Shown here one piece after another: positions 33,373 through 47,513 of a DNA stretch of 64,000 nt; the first letter of the stretch is position 1; each line of letters begins with the position of its first letter. The position numbers and the translations under genes are program-made. Under the pieces are notes generated by a model. That model was not told where the DNA came from. It was given only the letters and a program-made list of their open reading frames with translations, and searched no databases. Origin of the DNA: Anisakis pegreffii (Eukaryota > Nematoda > Chromadorea > Rhabditida > Anisakidae); assembly GCA_035041965.1 (NCBI GenBank), contig JAPYMA010000655.1:1-64000 (forward strand). The letters run 5' to 3'.

Positions 33373-33642
33373 TTGACGAAAATTCACTTCGTTCGTTTCA
33401 TCAAAGTGACGGAAAAAGTGCGGGATGAAAAATGGGTGACTTCGAGCAGAAGAACGATCAATAGAGCGTTTCGACCTTCTGGTTATACTAAAAAAGAATT
33501 GTTTGTTCTTAAAGAATATGCTATCTGCTGGGAAGATCTACTGTTATGGGATGATGTGTTGGAACAGAGTTGTGCACATGTGTTAATTTGCGTGCAACTG
33601 ACATACAGCAATATAATGAAAATATTATGTACCAACGCCTAA
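33373..33642 (+). pseudogene. Degenerate mariner-type transposase fragment
   Basis: An open stretch (non-ATG start) has the local order of a mariner catalytic domain: FVRFIKVTEKVRDEKWV, where DEKW is the mariner first-aspartate motif (usually TGDEKW), then about 30 residues later KKELFVLKEYAICWEDLLLW and VLEQSC...CVQL, resembling the KKVMLxVWWD...LYxxQL region. The match is by motif only and small frameshifts are likely. No terminal repeats found, so it is a relic. Confidence 0.45.
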
Positions 33643-33792
33643 AAAGGTCACTGCAAATATTCATCAGAATTGTGAGCAGATCAGCTACTCAATTCAAAGA
33701 ATTGAATATACTTACTTAGACGCAATTTCATGGTACCTTATTCAAAGTGAATGGATTAAACAATCAACCGTTCAAAATAATATTTATCGTTA

Positions 33793-34200
33793 GTGTTTGC
33801 ACGCAAATTAGAGATCCTAAAATCGCGACTTCTGAATCCCGATCCCGCAATTCACATTTTGAGAAATCCAGGGATTTCGGGTTTCGAGAAAATGCAGCTT
33901 TTTACACTATTTTGGTAATATGCTCATCTTAAAATATACCAATCATTTCTACCTCATTCATGTTCAACAATGTATGTCTTTCACCATTCGAGCGGCAATA
34001 AATGGATAAATTGCTACATAATAGCCCTACTTCAGCATTCATTCTTCAGGGAGCCGTGAGCAAAAATTTTGTAACGTCATCACTCTTGCTTCTTCTTTTG
34101 TCATCACCGTTACTCTGTCTTCCGTTTGCGATCATTCCGCAATCCCGAAACTTTAAATCGGTTCCGGGGATGAAAAATGGTTGCGATTTTGTAAACACTC
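33793..34200. mobile_element. Third copy of the TAGGGTTTGCA-type hAT-like element (short)
   Basis: Left end TAGTGTTTGCACGCAAATTA followed by AGATCC and TTCTGAATCCCGATCCC, and right end TTGCGATTTTGTAAACACT. The inner order (TCCCGATCCC, TTTTGAGAAATCCAGGGATT, ACACTATTTTGGTAATATGC) parallels 24256-24355. Shortened by internal deletion; target duplication not recognisable. Confidence 0.55.
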
Positions 34201-37200
34201 CTTACCGCTTGAATAAAAACTTTAGCTCATTGAATATTGAGTATTTTCAGTTCATATAGATATATAATCTATATAGGCTTCGAGAACTATTATACAACGC
34301 CCAGAAAATGGTTCCGAAGATATTTCACAGAAACAACGGAATTATCAACGGAAAACTGATAAAACATAATGACATGAAAAATACACATTTGATAAACATA
34401 TCAACCTGAAAATCACACTCTTCAAACATTTCCATTTTGACGGAACGGATAAAAATGTAACAAAAAAAGCAAAGTTACATCATTCTTAACGCAAGATTCA
34501 GGCCAGTTCCGAAAAGATTCAAGATTATGCTCCCAGGTTCAATAAATGAAACTGGTGAATGATTTTCTTCCAAAGAAGGCCATCGGAATACGGAATTTAG
34601 AATAACGTTCAGAGAAGAACTACAGAGAGGGATGTGGATGAGCGGATGAAGCAAACGTGTCAATTGTTCAACATTTCAACATCAAGCTACTTTTACTCAA
34701 GTTCATCGATCACATCAGCGTAAACCAATTTTAGTGATAAAGAACATATTACAAGAATATTGAAAGAATAAAGAATTTCAAAATCAAGATTTGAATGCAG
34801 AAATCAAGATAACGCTTAGTAACTGAACAGAAATTCATTGTTCAAAGAACAGTTCATGAGAGAATTGAATTGAAATTCAGCAACTTTTCTGGCGAAGGGA
34901 AGAGAGGAATATTTTGAACAAAAGCAGTTTTTGTGCAATAGAAAAATTAGGTTTCTTGAAAAGCAATTATCCATTCGAGAAGGTTGGCCATCATTGACAG
35001 TCAAAAAGTTTTGGATTGTTTTTTAGAGAATTATTTTTGAGTCTATTCATCAATAGAAATTCAACTGGATCATAAAATTTCACTCAAAATATTCCTTACA
35101 AATATTGGAAATGCAATAAAATATTATTTTTCGACATCTGATCTGTATGAAGAGACATTATGGCGACGACGCATACGCATACAGAATAGTGTTAGGCTAA
35201 CATTACCGTCATCACTAACGAATAGCTAAACGGTGAACTCAAAAAACATCTACAAAGTATGAAATGAAGATACATATTATTATTAAACAAGACTAGAAGA
35301 ACGCACAGAACTACGTGTAAGACAGCTAATATTGTCTGCGCTGATATCACGTGACAACTGTGAAAAGATAAAATTAGCACTCAACAATTGTATCTTTAAT
35401 GGCGCGAACGCATATCTCCGTGGCAGTTACAGTAACAATGGTACAGTAATTGTAATCTTATGATTACATGCTAGCTGGAAACGGCAGTATTGAGCGAAAA
35501 AAGAGAAATTGGTTTGGTGACGAGCAAATATGAATAAAAACGTAACAAATGAACTATTTGAGTTGAAAAAAAAAGAGTATTTCGCATTTCGGTAAGAATT
35601 TATCATATTTATAGACCATTTGCTGATTATCTTTCAATAACCAATAAGAAATGATTTCAGAGGCGTAACTAACGAACAGATGAAATATGAATGTTAAGAA
35701 AGAATATAGATACATCGAATATCACACAATACATAGATACAGACAGATGGAAAAGGATAGGTGGTATGGATTTTACGAGATGATGACGAGACGAAATGAA
35801 TTCGAACGAACGTTCAAAAACTAGTTTTGAATAATAGAATAGAATTCTATCACTAGTTGATTGCACTATGACTGCAATGTTGTTTTATATATCTGAAGAC
35901 ATTTATTAGTCGAATTCAAAAAACAAAATAAGTAGTTTGACAAATGATCAATGTGAACGATCAGCGGTTGAAATTCATCGCATTAATTTCTAGCAAACTA
36001 TAAGACCAACCAAATGGCATGCAAATGAAAGACTTGAAAATTTATATTTTATAGTATATGCAAACGAATTTGGACTACTGTTCCTTGTGATCTGATGATA
36101 AACGCAGTTCAAACTGGAATACTTAGTCGAATAATTCAATTTTCGAACAAAACTACAAGATAACGAAAAATAGCAATCCCAAACAACAAACTGCACAACA
36201 GAACGATGCACGTCGAAACGATCGACCGCACGAGTGTAACGGAGTGACTGATTGAAATCAGTTGTAACGATTCATTACATTTGCAATCAGAACAGATACA
36301 GCAATACCGTATACGGAATACTCATTTCGATTCGTTGCGGTGTTAATCTGTGCTTTTGAGCACAAATCGCATCACATAGTTTATCCTTTTGATTTTATCA
36401 TCCTTTGTTTTGATCAAATCAGTGGTGCTTCTAATGATATCTGATCGAATTCACCTGATCATTCTCTAATGAGACCCAGTTCGAAGCCTCCATTTTGTAT
36501 CTTGAAGACAAGAAAAAAAGAAGAAAAAGCAATGAAGTTACACGAGATGTATGAGATTTAAAACATGATTAAGATGCTCACATATTATACCTGAAACAAA
36601 CAAAAAAGTTTCGCTGTTTTTTGCTAAAAATTGCATTTCAGCGCTGAATATCATACAATCGCTCATTTAATCCTATTATCAACACAAGACCGTAACAATC
36701 CGTCACGAAATTGTTCGAATATTACTTGGTATTGGCGTATGTTCATCACCAAATATGAGCAGCTACATGAATAAAGCTTTTGCAATTCATACAATGAACG
36801 CATGCGAACTTTCAAAACATTCAGTATTATCTTTGACTGTTCCATATAAAAACCTTAAAAAGATATTTACCCAGATAAACAACTTACTCCGAATACATGC
36901 TGTTATCACATGCGGTAGAGATAATCACGAAATTTGAAAAAAAGAACAAGTTTTTGAAGTGAAAGCATGATTAAATCGAGTGTGGAGATGACAAAAAAGC
37001 ATAGAGCAGCAACGAAAAATATCTGACTGCATTATAAAAGTACTCATATTCATGAAGAAGCAGTATAACGATTCTCTCATCATTTTTAATGAATCTTTCC
37101 CCATGATTCTACACATAACGAATATCTTCACACTGACAGAAAGAAAACAACAATTATCGAACTGAAATGTGCTTCAGAAAAAAATGAAATTTGTCTAATT

Positions 37201-39461
37201 TGCTGTTACGAGGATACATGACCTCCTAATTCAATAGCATTTTCAGTTTTCGAATAAGCCTAAATCTTCGATACAACTAACATTCCAATTCCTGGTACAT
37301 ATTATACGGTTTGACGTGATAAAAAGTGATTCTTTTTTCTGGAATCCAATAATAAAAAATTCGTCGCTAATAAGTATCAGAAGAACGTTCCATGACAGCG
37401 TAGCAGTAATAAACTGTTTGAACAAGTAGTTCATGAACAACAACAGAGTTCAACGCAAAGACAATAAAAAGGGTGGTCAATAATATAAAATATGGTATCA
37501 AAATAAGATAGAGTGAATCAAATAACAATTCACAATCAGTACAATGGGAACACACCTCAATGAGACACGACCATCGTAGCAATTATTAATTTTCAGAAAA
37601 TTCTCCAATCAACACACTGAAACCAAATTATCAGTTTGTTTGAAAGAGTTTCATTGAAGCAGTCAGAAAACGCTATGATCAGAAAAAAATGCTGCACAAG
37701 CTCAACGAATGAAAAAACGGAAATATTGTTTCTTCTCAATAATTGTTTCAGCCAAAAACACGAAGTTTGGGCCTCAAATGAAATGACATGTACTTGTACC
37801 ACTTATACATGCGGATAATACAATGGTAAGATATCACCAATCGAGGTATCAAGTAAAGTGTGAACCCGAATGTACGATTTTTCAAAAAAACTGAGTGTGG
37901 AAACACCTCATGTAAGTAAAGTACAGTTAATCCACCTGCATTACATTTTTGACGCCACATATTTTCTGATGCTCAACTTCAATATTGTTTCCTTCAATAA
38001 TGTTTAGTAATTCAACTCTGGAAGTGAACCGTTCACTTGGTTGATTGTAATATATTACTAGGCCATCGATCAGCTTTCAAAGCTGATCAAATGCTTACTG
38101 GAAAACAATTAGGCGGAGTTTTTTCTCTACGAAAATCTTCAGAAGTTGAAAGCATCCACATACAAAATTTACCACACCTTTTTAAGTATGCAACATGCTT
38201 CCATTTTCATGTTACGTTTCAAAGCGTTCCTTCCAGTTTGTGCTATACGGAACACTATTTATTTGTATTGAATGAAGAACATTTTGAAGGACATACTCTT
38301 TCCTCGTCTTATTTCTGTCAAACTATCAAGGCGAATGTTTTGAGAAAAATAATTATTTCGATAGAACACTCAAAATGTGATATCATTTCCAAATCACAAC
38401 CGTATAGTACGCTCGTTTGAAAGCAATCTCGTGATTGCCACTCTTTCCATCTCCCTATGATTAGAATTTTACCAAATCAAAATCGAAATCTTAAGCCACA
38501 ATGTCTGTAACAACTGTTGATATCACACTATCAAACTGTAAGTACGGTATGCTGCATTGATAGGTACGATTCGTTCGAATAAAAATGGAAACTTTTTGGC
38601 TGCTTACTGACGGAGCGGCATAAAGTCATAACGATTGATGTTATTTTTTAGCAGGATAATGCCTCCAATCACCCCCAGTTTCCAGTTTATTTATTAAGTG
38701 AGTAATTTTAGATTTAGACTGCCTCCAACTAGGAGTTGTCTGATGAATCTTTTTGAAACTGTTCACTTGCACCACAATCTTCATTTCAATTTTGATTCCC
38801 CTGTGGAACATGAAGAAGTCAGTTGATGGCATCATCAAATGATTTACGATCATTCACCAAAGAAATGATAAAAAACTTCACTCATTTTATTGAGGCACAG
38901 ACCAACTCTTGTTGAAAAAACACTTGTTAAACCGATTTCTTCAACCTATTTGAGCGAGCATAGGTAAGTAGCTTTATTTATGTCCTTTTTTTGTTTAGCA
39001 GCCACTCTTCCGCCATCAAAATTTTACGAGATCTATATCACCTCTTCATGGATCCCTCCTTAAAAACATAGGATCTTTAGGTCCCCCTGGGTTTTTAATC
39101 AAGGAAAAATCAAGGGTACGTTATCATGTTAACTATTCATCAACACCATATCTGTTCATGAGACAATTAACTTTTTGCAGCGATATTTGAAATGACTGTT
39201 CACTTCACACTTCTACCTAAATATCTTTTTAAAATTAAAAAACCCGATGCCATTCTCCTACCTTCAAACATTCATTGCTTTCAACACATTCAAACCATAT
39301 AAACAACACATGCTTTCAACACATACATATTCATCACCAAAATACTGACATACGAAAACCACACAAACAAAATCACATCACTTCATCATATTCACTCATT
39401 GGTGACCCAACAATTATAAATCGAACAAAAACGAACTTTGGACTTCGATAGATCGAAATAT
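34201..39461. other. AT-rich intergenic or intronic DNA, no gene seen
   Basis: Scattered short frames on both strands without ATG, splice or domain support, including 127 codons at 38037-38420 whose first codon is TTG. I see no tRNA, no element ends and no tandem repeats beyond short A/T runs. Confidence 0.35.
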
Positions 39462-39695
39462 TCAGATTGATTTGTTACTAAACCACCAAAAGATCACATA
39501 ACTGCAAATGTACACGAGAAAAGTAGAAACGTTGCGCATATAATGGTGACAACTACAAGTGATTGAACTATAATAGAAATATGCTTCGTTCTTCGTATTC
39601 AACGAAATGAAATTGGCTGGTAAAATTCGAATGAGATGAATATAAAAGAACAGCATCTGAGCTGAGAAAACCGTCACCAAACAAAGTGGATTCAT
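39462..39695 (-). CDS. Candidate first exon with signal-peptide-like start, unknown
   Basis: On the minus strand an ATG at 39695 lies ten bases after acatctttttcag, a strong nematode acceptor that could serve cis- or SL trans-splicing. The frame begins MNPLCLVTVFSAQMLFFYIH, a hydrophobic leader, and stays open for 77 codons. Downstream exons are not identified; donors such as CGCAAC|gtttct are possible. The hydrophobic content may also just reflect AT-richness. Confidence 0.25.
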   Translation of the reverse strand: MNPLCLVTVFSAQMLFFYIHLIRILPANFISLNTKNEAYFYYSSITCSCHHYMRNVSTFLVYICSYVIFWWFSNKSI

Positions 39696-40469
39696 GATCG
39701 AAAGACTGAAAAAGATGTGAAAGTGAAGGCGAAAATATTGCGTGTGTAATTAAAGGCGCTAGTTATGATATCAGTCGGGATCTTGACCACTACAATATCG
39801 ATTCTTGGTCAAACAAAGGAACTTTTGAACTGCGTTTTTGAACTGTCTCTAAATTTGAAGTCTTCACACATCAACTTATTTCAACCTCTTCTATGAGCAG
39901 TATTCATCGTTCAAGCTGTCTACCATTCAATGAATTCTCATTAAGAATTAATCAAGTCGCAGTGAAAGTAATTCTTTTGAACTGTAATTCATTTGGCTGA
40001 TGAATAAACAACTTCAAATACATCATAAAGTGAGGTTTCATTTCAAATATCTTAAATCAATACGAGATAATGATAAATCCTCGTCGATCTCATGTGTATC
40101 AATAAATTATCATTGAAAACGATCACTGCCATTCAAAAACAATCGGCAATTGATACCGTTCCAACACAACGTTTAGTTAGACAGTTACGTGTGATGACGC
40201 TTGTTGGACCAAGGAAAGCGTGATCAATCCCTCCTCAACACTTCCAAATGTGCTCTTCGATGTTTTTCTTTTCATTTTCTAACCACAAACGACAACTTTT
40301 CATTCACCTGAGCTCAGTCACTTCATCTAGTCACAGAGTCGTTACCTTGTTTCGGTTACGACCTTCCAGTTTCTTATTTCATAGACACTGTTATCCATCT
40401 TGTTTAACAGCGGTGATAATTCTCGCACGACTAAACTGGAACAAGAAAGATAAATGCTAATGGACAGTG

Positions 40470-40760
40470 ACGCCAAAAAAAGTTCTTGTTGGCTCCCTCA
40501 AGAAAATCGCAGCAACATCCAGTAGCCGAAACTAAGATTAGCACAATGGTTTTTTTCCTGATCCAAACTCCTTCGAAGTGGGAGCGGGCAAAGCAAATTT
40601 CTGAGCTGCAACCAGAACCGTAGTCGAAATTTTAAAGAGTACAGAGTTGTAGTCGAAGCCAAAATTTTAAAATTGCCTAGCTAAAGCCGAAACCAGAAAT
40701 TTCAAAAACGCTGGACCGGAGCTGCAATTCAGTCAATTTTTTCAAACTGGGCATTACTAC
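40470..40760. other. Repeat-like segment with internal direct repeats
   Basis: Contains repeated phrases such as GTAGTCGAAATTTTAAA, GTAGTCGAAGCCAAAATTTTAAA and AAAGCCGAAACCAGAAATTTC. Looks like a decayed short mobile element (start near gtagccgaaac, end near ctgggcattactac), but I cannot show its terminal repeats. Confidence 0.3.
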
Positions 40761-41276
40761 TAATGAAGTGAATAATCTGACTTTCCCTCTTGTACGATCA
40801 GACAATAACAACCGCACGAATTTTCAAGCAAACAACTGAATGATCTCATCAGTGTTTTCATTTCATTTACTTGCCTTGAGCAATGAACTTATCTCGCTTA
40901 CAACTGCGCGACTTTCAAATAGCGCACGCGAAGGTATTGAAATTTCGGAGGCCATTTGATGTTTTCATGATCAGTTAGACACAAGTACTTTTGAGGTATG
41001 CTATGATCCCTTGAAAGAGCCTTTGAACACACCTTGCTCTACACTGTTGCTGCTCAATGCTGAATACACTAAGCTCTGGTCCAGCTGAGGAGAAACTATG
41101 TGAAGTGCAGGTTGAGCTAAATTTTCCGATAAAATTCGACATGAACATGAACCAGCTTTGCAGAGGGCTCAAGAAAAAAGTGTCTCAGGCAAATGAATTT
41201 TTGTAAGTGAACCAAAAGTGCCCAGGCGCGACAAAGAGACCTTCAAGGCAACTGTAGAAAGCGAAGACCATTGGCG

Positions 41277-41760
41277 CCGATCGGGTCTGAAACCATTGTC
41301 ATAGCTGAGCAGTTGATGCAAGAAAACCGTAGACTCACCATCGACGGCATTCATAACCTTTATGACAATTCTATGCGAAAATTCAATGTCAAACACCTAT
41401 GTGCTCCTTGGTCGCCAAAAGCCTTCTGACAACACGCAATGCTTTAGGAACAATAAGCTAGGGAGTTTGCTTGATTTCGGAGTTCTGCATGGAACTGTTT
41501 CAACTGAGATTCTGAAATTCCATACTACATCTGTGATCGCAACACGATATCGCCTTCTTCATCATTTTCTGAATTGATGAGATGGATATCGTGCTGACCA
41601 ACACTGGCGACTTTCTCAATTATCGATGGTCTTCGAAACCCTATAGTCCTTCTTGACAACGCGCATTTGACCCATGAGCTGCTGTATTTGCTGATGCATT
41701 TTTGCAAAAATTTTCTCATTTTCATATTTGTTTTCAATCAAGGGAGATTTATCGAATCCT
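41277..41760 (+). pseudogene. Degenerate mariner-type transposase, HTH and second catalytic motif
   Basis: From 41277 an open run (ETIVIAEQLMQENRRLTIDG, then MRKFNVKHLCAPWSPKAF) matches the second helix-turn-helix and linker of mariner transposases (ENRRxTIxEI ... LGMRKxxARWVPK). About 190 bp later, in another frame, NPIVLLDNAHLTHE matches the LLHDNARPH second-aspartate motif. Sequence between them lacks the DEKW block, so the copy is internally deleted and frameshifted. It is clearly dead. Confidence 0.6.
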
Positions 41761-44700
41761 TCAGCTGAACTCATACTTCAAAATATATTTTTCCCACATC
41801 GACGAAATTATGCTATTTTCAACAACGCGTGACAGTAATATATTAATAGAATAACGAACATTCAAGGTAGACATTGCTCCAAACATATGTATCCAATCAC
41901 ACGTATTTCAAGTTGCGCTTGAGTTACAACGCTTTATCGCAAACTTTTTGACTCGTTCACGAATCGAAGGGAAATTTATGAAAGGAATAAACGAAGATAA
42001 AAATTGATGATGAAATGAAAACAATAACAACAATTTTTGGGAGTGAATGATAAGATCGGCGATATGGTGTCATTCCGAAATGAATAACTTCTAGATAGAG
42101 GAATATGCTATAGATTAAAAGGAAGGAAATAACGGAACGAAGATATTGAAAGTTAAAATAAACTAAAACCATTCGTGAACTGATGCAATGAAATGTCGCT
42201 ATTATTCTGTTCGTTATAATGATGAAAGTTCTGGCTTTTAACAAATAAATTCAACTGCACGTCTTATCTTTATCAACATAACAATTCAGAAGCGGGTGAA
42301 ATTAACTGATGTCCAGAAAGAGTTGTTTCCATGGATTTTCGAAAATTCTTAACACTCTATGTAGTGGAGAGGTTAGCCGCTGTTTGAACATTCAAACGCC
42401 CAATTTTTTGAGGAAATGAGAAGAGAGAGAAGGAGGCGAGCCAGATCTTGACAAATAAGTATGGAGTAATCACCAATTTCAATGGACTTCATATATCCAC
42501 GGTCCCTCACGACACTAATAGTAATGATAAGAATAAAAACAATAATGATGGCACCAACAATAATACAGAGCAGTAATAAAAGCCGAACTGTTTTAAAAAT
42601 ACAGATGTTTCGAAGTGCACAAAGAGACATAAAAATTCAAAAATAAACAACAATCAACGAACAGCTCGATCGATTCGTTTCAATTTATAGTTACTTTGTT
42701 CTGAAAGGTTTTTCAAATAAGTAAAGCTTCAATTGGCATAATAACAGCGTAATATGATGACTGAATCTCAGGCAATGAATAATGACACTCTTATACAAAG
42801 TAAAAAAACAGCTGTTAATAAGTCGACCAACAATCTGATGCTGAATTATTTTACTTCTTCACTTTCTTCATAGCATTATCATTTTCATTAATAACAACAG
42901 TAAAATTATCATCATTACTGTTTTATAATTATGTTTACTGCAGTTAGAGACGGCAACGAGAACTCCAGCAAATAGTAACAATCTCAAACTGATTCTTAAT
43001 AGAGTTTATAACGAAGCAACTTTTATATAATTTCATCATTATGCTGACGAAATCGCTTTCTGATCAAGCGGAATTTACGCAAAGATGCAACAGTGTACAC
43101 ATGAATGTTCATATTTATCTACCTACTATTCAGGATATGTCTCAAACTCAACAATAAAAACGTATTATTAATCGATGAAAATAACTTGGCTATTATTATT
43201 AACGAATGCGAACTGCTGAACTAATGAAAACATATTGAAACTGATGAATACTCGTTCACAGATTCATATACGATTTCAATTATAACTGCTGAGACTTTTT
43301 TAACTCTGAAATTTGCCAACTTGTCCGCAACAAAAATTCAGTATATGCTATTATTCTGTAGATTGCGTTGTCTGTAATAAAAAACAATTGATCACTCCCA
43401 TTCTAGCTTAAAACTAATAAGTAATTTCTTATTCTTCCCATAGCTCTTCCCACTTAGAAATTCGCAGTAGTAAGGCAGTGAAAATTGCAAAAAGTAGCAA
43501 GACGTGAATGTGGTGCTATTAGGAAACAATTAATGAATGAACAGTAGATCCGTCAGAACGAATCACACGTCATTCAATGTAACGACAACTCGTCAAGTGG
43601 TCTTTCGATAACGCATCGTTTGATCTCAACACAAATAACGAAATCATCAGGTGCTGTCTATGTACCTCTTCTAATGCTATAGGTACTGTTCGCGCAATTA
43701 CGAGCCATTCCAACTTAAATCAGAATTCTCTGCTAAGCAAAAACGACACTGTTTGCAGAACTCATAAAATTAGGAAAACCGAGTTAAGATGCCATTAAAA
43801 TTCCACTTTGACTGATGAGATCAAGCGACACGCTATCGAACAACGCGTGGTGACGTACCAAGAGATGAAGTGATGTGTGACGAAATTTCTTGATACGGTT
43901 CGAAAGCGTTTGTCAGTTGCTATCACAAAGAAGTGGAACAAAGAATTGCACTGATGTGTTAGGACTCATATCACATGAGTGATAATGACAACCATCATTG
44001 TTATAATCAATTGGTTTGAGACGTGTTCAGAAAAAACATCTCGATTAAAATTATATAAATCAACGACTGTTACCATTCTGCTATCTTAATTTCCATTTAA
44101 GATGTGAACGATTGGTCGTTTGAAGAGAAATATTAGTGATAAATGTTGGATTGGTGATGATAGGTGCCGCCTAGATGGAAGTTGTTCCAGTTAGAGCAGT
44201 GTTTCTCACGCTCTTGCGTTCCATGCTTCCCTTTGACCATATGATAGACCGCTATTACCTCTTCACTAAACTAGGTGACCGCAATTCCCTCCTCCCCCTA
44301 ATAATTTATTACATCTTAGTGACAAATCAGGAAATTGACGCAACGACCAACAAGGTTGCTGCTAAGAAACAGTCGGCGATGGCATAAAAAGAATAAAACT
44401 TCCTTGCGAATAGACAACCACTTTGAAAACATTATTGAACAATTAGGGGAAAATCGTGAAAAAAAACAATGAGATGCCATCCTCTCGAAATCCCCTTTAG
44501 TTGGTATGCTTAAAATCCTCCTCAATTATCAGAATCACTGAGCTACGAGAGGCTTACGCTTACAATGCAAAAGTGAACTAGAACCAAGTGAAGGGGAGAA
44601 AAAGAAATGAACGCCGAAGAAGAGATGAAGAGGTAATTCAAAAGAAATGTAGTCACAGTTTACTGATGTGAATAAAGAGGAGAAAGGAAGACTGAAATAA

Positions 44701-45650
44701 ACGAACGAATAAGGATGATTGGATGAAGATAGAGTTGAGGTATGGGTATGCACGTTTCATATTATAAATTAGAATGCTCGCTCTTTGCTTCGTTTCGTTT
44801 GGTGTTTGCATTGCTTCGTCACATACAAACACACATTAATAGAATAAAAAATGTGCTGAACGAGAAGCGAATAAATAAAAAAAACGAAAAGAAAAAAGAC
44901 GGTAAAAAATTGAATAAGCCAACATAAAAATGCAGAATGTGCATGTGCATCAAAGAGCATCACAACGCACTTCTTCCATTGGTTTCCGCCTACGTTCTTC
45001 ATACTTCCTCCTCTTTATTCATCTATCACTCATTTATTTCCATATTAAAATAATCAAAGGCATATTCAAATTTTCTTTTTTTTTCACTGACCGAGCATAC
45101 ACACACTTCAATAGATCCCAATTTTTACCAGTCAGAATTTTCTTTTCTCTTTAAGCTTTCATTTTAAGAAAGTGTCTTCCATTGATTTTTATTTCAAACT
45201 CGATGCGGATACTATGGCTGTGCAGTGCTATTGATTCGTTTTTTATGCACCTTCCTTGCATCGCTTTATAAGAAATGCATTCATTCTCACTGGTTGCTTC
45301 GATAAGACTGCTACCATCTTAAAGAGTTCAGAACAGTCATTTCATTTGGATGCTAAACGGCACTGATATCAGCAAAATCAATTGCAATCCAGTTTTTCTC
45401 TTGTCATCAAAAATACTCAGTTGTACGCGATTACTAATCTGACGAATACCACAAAAAATGGTTTGATGCTACGAAAAAACACTAAAACGCATGCCATTAA
45501 CCAGCAGCCGAACGGATCGAACATTCGCTACCCAAATGTATTTCAGAACGAATCCAAATTCGCAATTATTGACACATTCACGAGTCAGATTTTATTCAAG
45601 CAATTTAGAACAAGCAATGATTATATCATCCATGATTTCACCGCAGCAAA

Positions 45651-45737
<87 letters not shown>

Positions 45738-46187
45738 TTATATAAGGATGTAGAGCTGTTATATTGGAAAAAGGAAAAATTTGCCTTTTCATTAAAAAAA
45801 ACAATTCGTGTGAAATTTTGCTCAAAAGAAGACAAATTAGAAGTCCGCTGGGCCATGTTTTTTGCCCTAGATATCATAGTGCACCAATTTCGACTTTCGA
45901 AGCTTACTTGGTCTCATTGTGCACAATGCGGTCTCGTTTGCTGCAAACAACCTTTGTGAAATTTCATCGAAAAAAATGCATTCAGATGCTTTACGTAATA
46001 AGCAACTTGACCCAGCGACCTTGGAGACTGATTTGGAATATTGTAAAATTGCAGAATGCAAGCCAAAATCCTTTTCAGTGTTACTATTGTTCAAGCTACA
46101 GAAGTCTTATTTTCTGCAGATGATTATTACATCATTCCATCTACTAAGGGTTAATCTCTAGCGATATCATTCAAATTTATCATTCAG
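41761..46187. other. AT-rich DNA, possible upstream exons of the 46.2-kb gene not resolved
   Basis: No certain exon. Frames at 45382-45650 (ends in the TA repeat) and 45732-46161 (three overlapping frames on both strands) are open longer than expected and may include decayed mobile-element coding sequence or an upstream exon of the gene at 46188. A hydrophobic 85-codon ATG frame on the minus strand at 42630-42373 has no other support. A solo hAT-like end CAGTGTTTCTCA lies at about 44199. Confidence 0.3.
45654..45733. repeat. (TA)n microsatellite
   Basis: About 40 uninterrupted TA units following GCAGCAAATGAA. Ile/Tyr open frames on both strands are artefacts. Confidence 0.97.
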
Positions 46188-47081
46188 GTGGTATATTACC
46201 AAACGGTGATATCAATTTGAAATGTGTTTGTCTTCAAAGTGCTTTAGCGCATCGTTGTGGACATTTGCTACGTGATGCTATTCTGTGTTTCAATAACTCG
46301 CAAACGTCACCTCGAGGTATCGACTGTGATCAAATATTCATTCAAGAAATTGAATGTAAAGATTCATTTGAACGTATCGCGTAAATATTGCGGTATGCTG
46401 TGGATTCGAGTATGCGTGAAACAATTTTGGTGTGATTATTAGGTGATTCATAATGAGATATGATAACAGTGAAAACAGTGATAACGCAAGCCAAGCGTTT
46501 ACATTCATTTTCATTTCGTTCATTCAGCCAAGCTTAATGATCAATATTTTCATTGTTGTGGCAGTTGTCATAGCTATTGTCTCATGCGAGTCGTTTGCAT
46601 CGTTGAATAAATTCCTTTCAACTGTTTTGTGGTCATTATATCAAATGAGATATCAAATAAAGGATCAAGTAAATAAGCTTGAATACGGAAAGCAATTATA
46701 AACGTTGTACAACAGAATTATTTTCATTCACTCTTATCCTCATCTTTCAAAATGAGATGCATGAGAACAAAAAACTGCTGATTATACTGTGTACGTAATC
46801 TTATCAAACTCATATCCAACTCTATCTAATTAGATAGTTTGATTGCCGTAATGTGTTAAGAGATTGCATCTTTTTTTCGAATATTCGAATATTGTTGTGG
46901 GATTTAGCTTGAAGGATATCACCTCCCTACATTTGCAGTGGATGATTGTTTTGGCTTAGTGAATGGGCTCATTAAAAGTGATTGTTTCAGCAGTCATTGT
47001 TATCAGCATCATTTATGGTTGACGAACACGGCTTACTTAATTAAGCATATCTTCGTTCAGAACGAAACAATCATCGAATGA
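46188..47081 (+). CDS. Unrecognised cysteine-rich protein, last two exons (5' partial)
   Basis: Exon 46188-46316 follows atcattcag and ends CCTCGAG|GTATCG (phase 1). Exon 46939-47081 follows catttgcag, is phase-matched and ends TGA. The joined tail is about 88 residues: GILPNGDINLKCVCLQSALA, HRCGHLLRDAILCFNNSQTS, then DDCFGLVNGLIKSDCFSSHC, and ends FVQNETIIE. Eight cysteines in about 65 residues, with CxC, RCG and a later DC...DC...HC pattern, suggest a secreted disulfide-bonded domain. N-glycosylation sequons NNS and NET are present. I do not recognise the family. Two independent splice junctions in phase make coincidence unlikely. An alternative 3' end at 47514 is possible. Confidence 0.5.
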
Positions 47082-47513
47082 TTTTAGAGATTTTGTACGG
47101 AATGTGACATTTATTTATTCTGGAATGTGACTGGATGACATTTAGCAATGACATTTGTTATTCTCTTTCCATTTTGACCAGATTATTTTTAATTCACGCA
47201 CATACGAAATGTGACTGGATAAATTTGTCTATATTCAGTTCTACTTGTATTCCATCGAACAATTGAAATTGCTTCTGTTTTAATTGATTTAAATCGTTTC
47301 ACATGTTTAGGACACGAATTCTTATGCTTGATTCAAGGTAACGATATCGAATGATCAAAAATGATCAAAAATAACTTCAATCTCGTGTTGAAGCAAATCA
47401 TAGAGTTGTAGATATACAGCGCATAATGCAGAAAGCCAAAATGAACGATGATAGTCCCGTAATATTTAATCGGATTTCGGTCGGGAAAAAGAATTGTTAA
47501 GTGATGGCTGCAG

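Noticed and set aside
38037..38420. 127-codon plus-strand frame
   Set aside because: No ATG at the start, no splice sites in matching phase, no domain; length is within chance for this composition.
42373..42630. Hydrophobic 85-codon minus-strand frame (possible small membrane protein)
   Set aside because: Has an ATG, but leucine/isoleucine richness is expected from AT-rich DNA and nothing else supports it.
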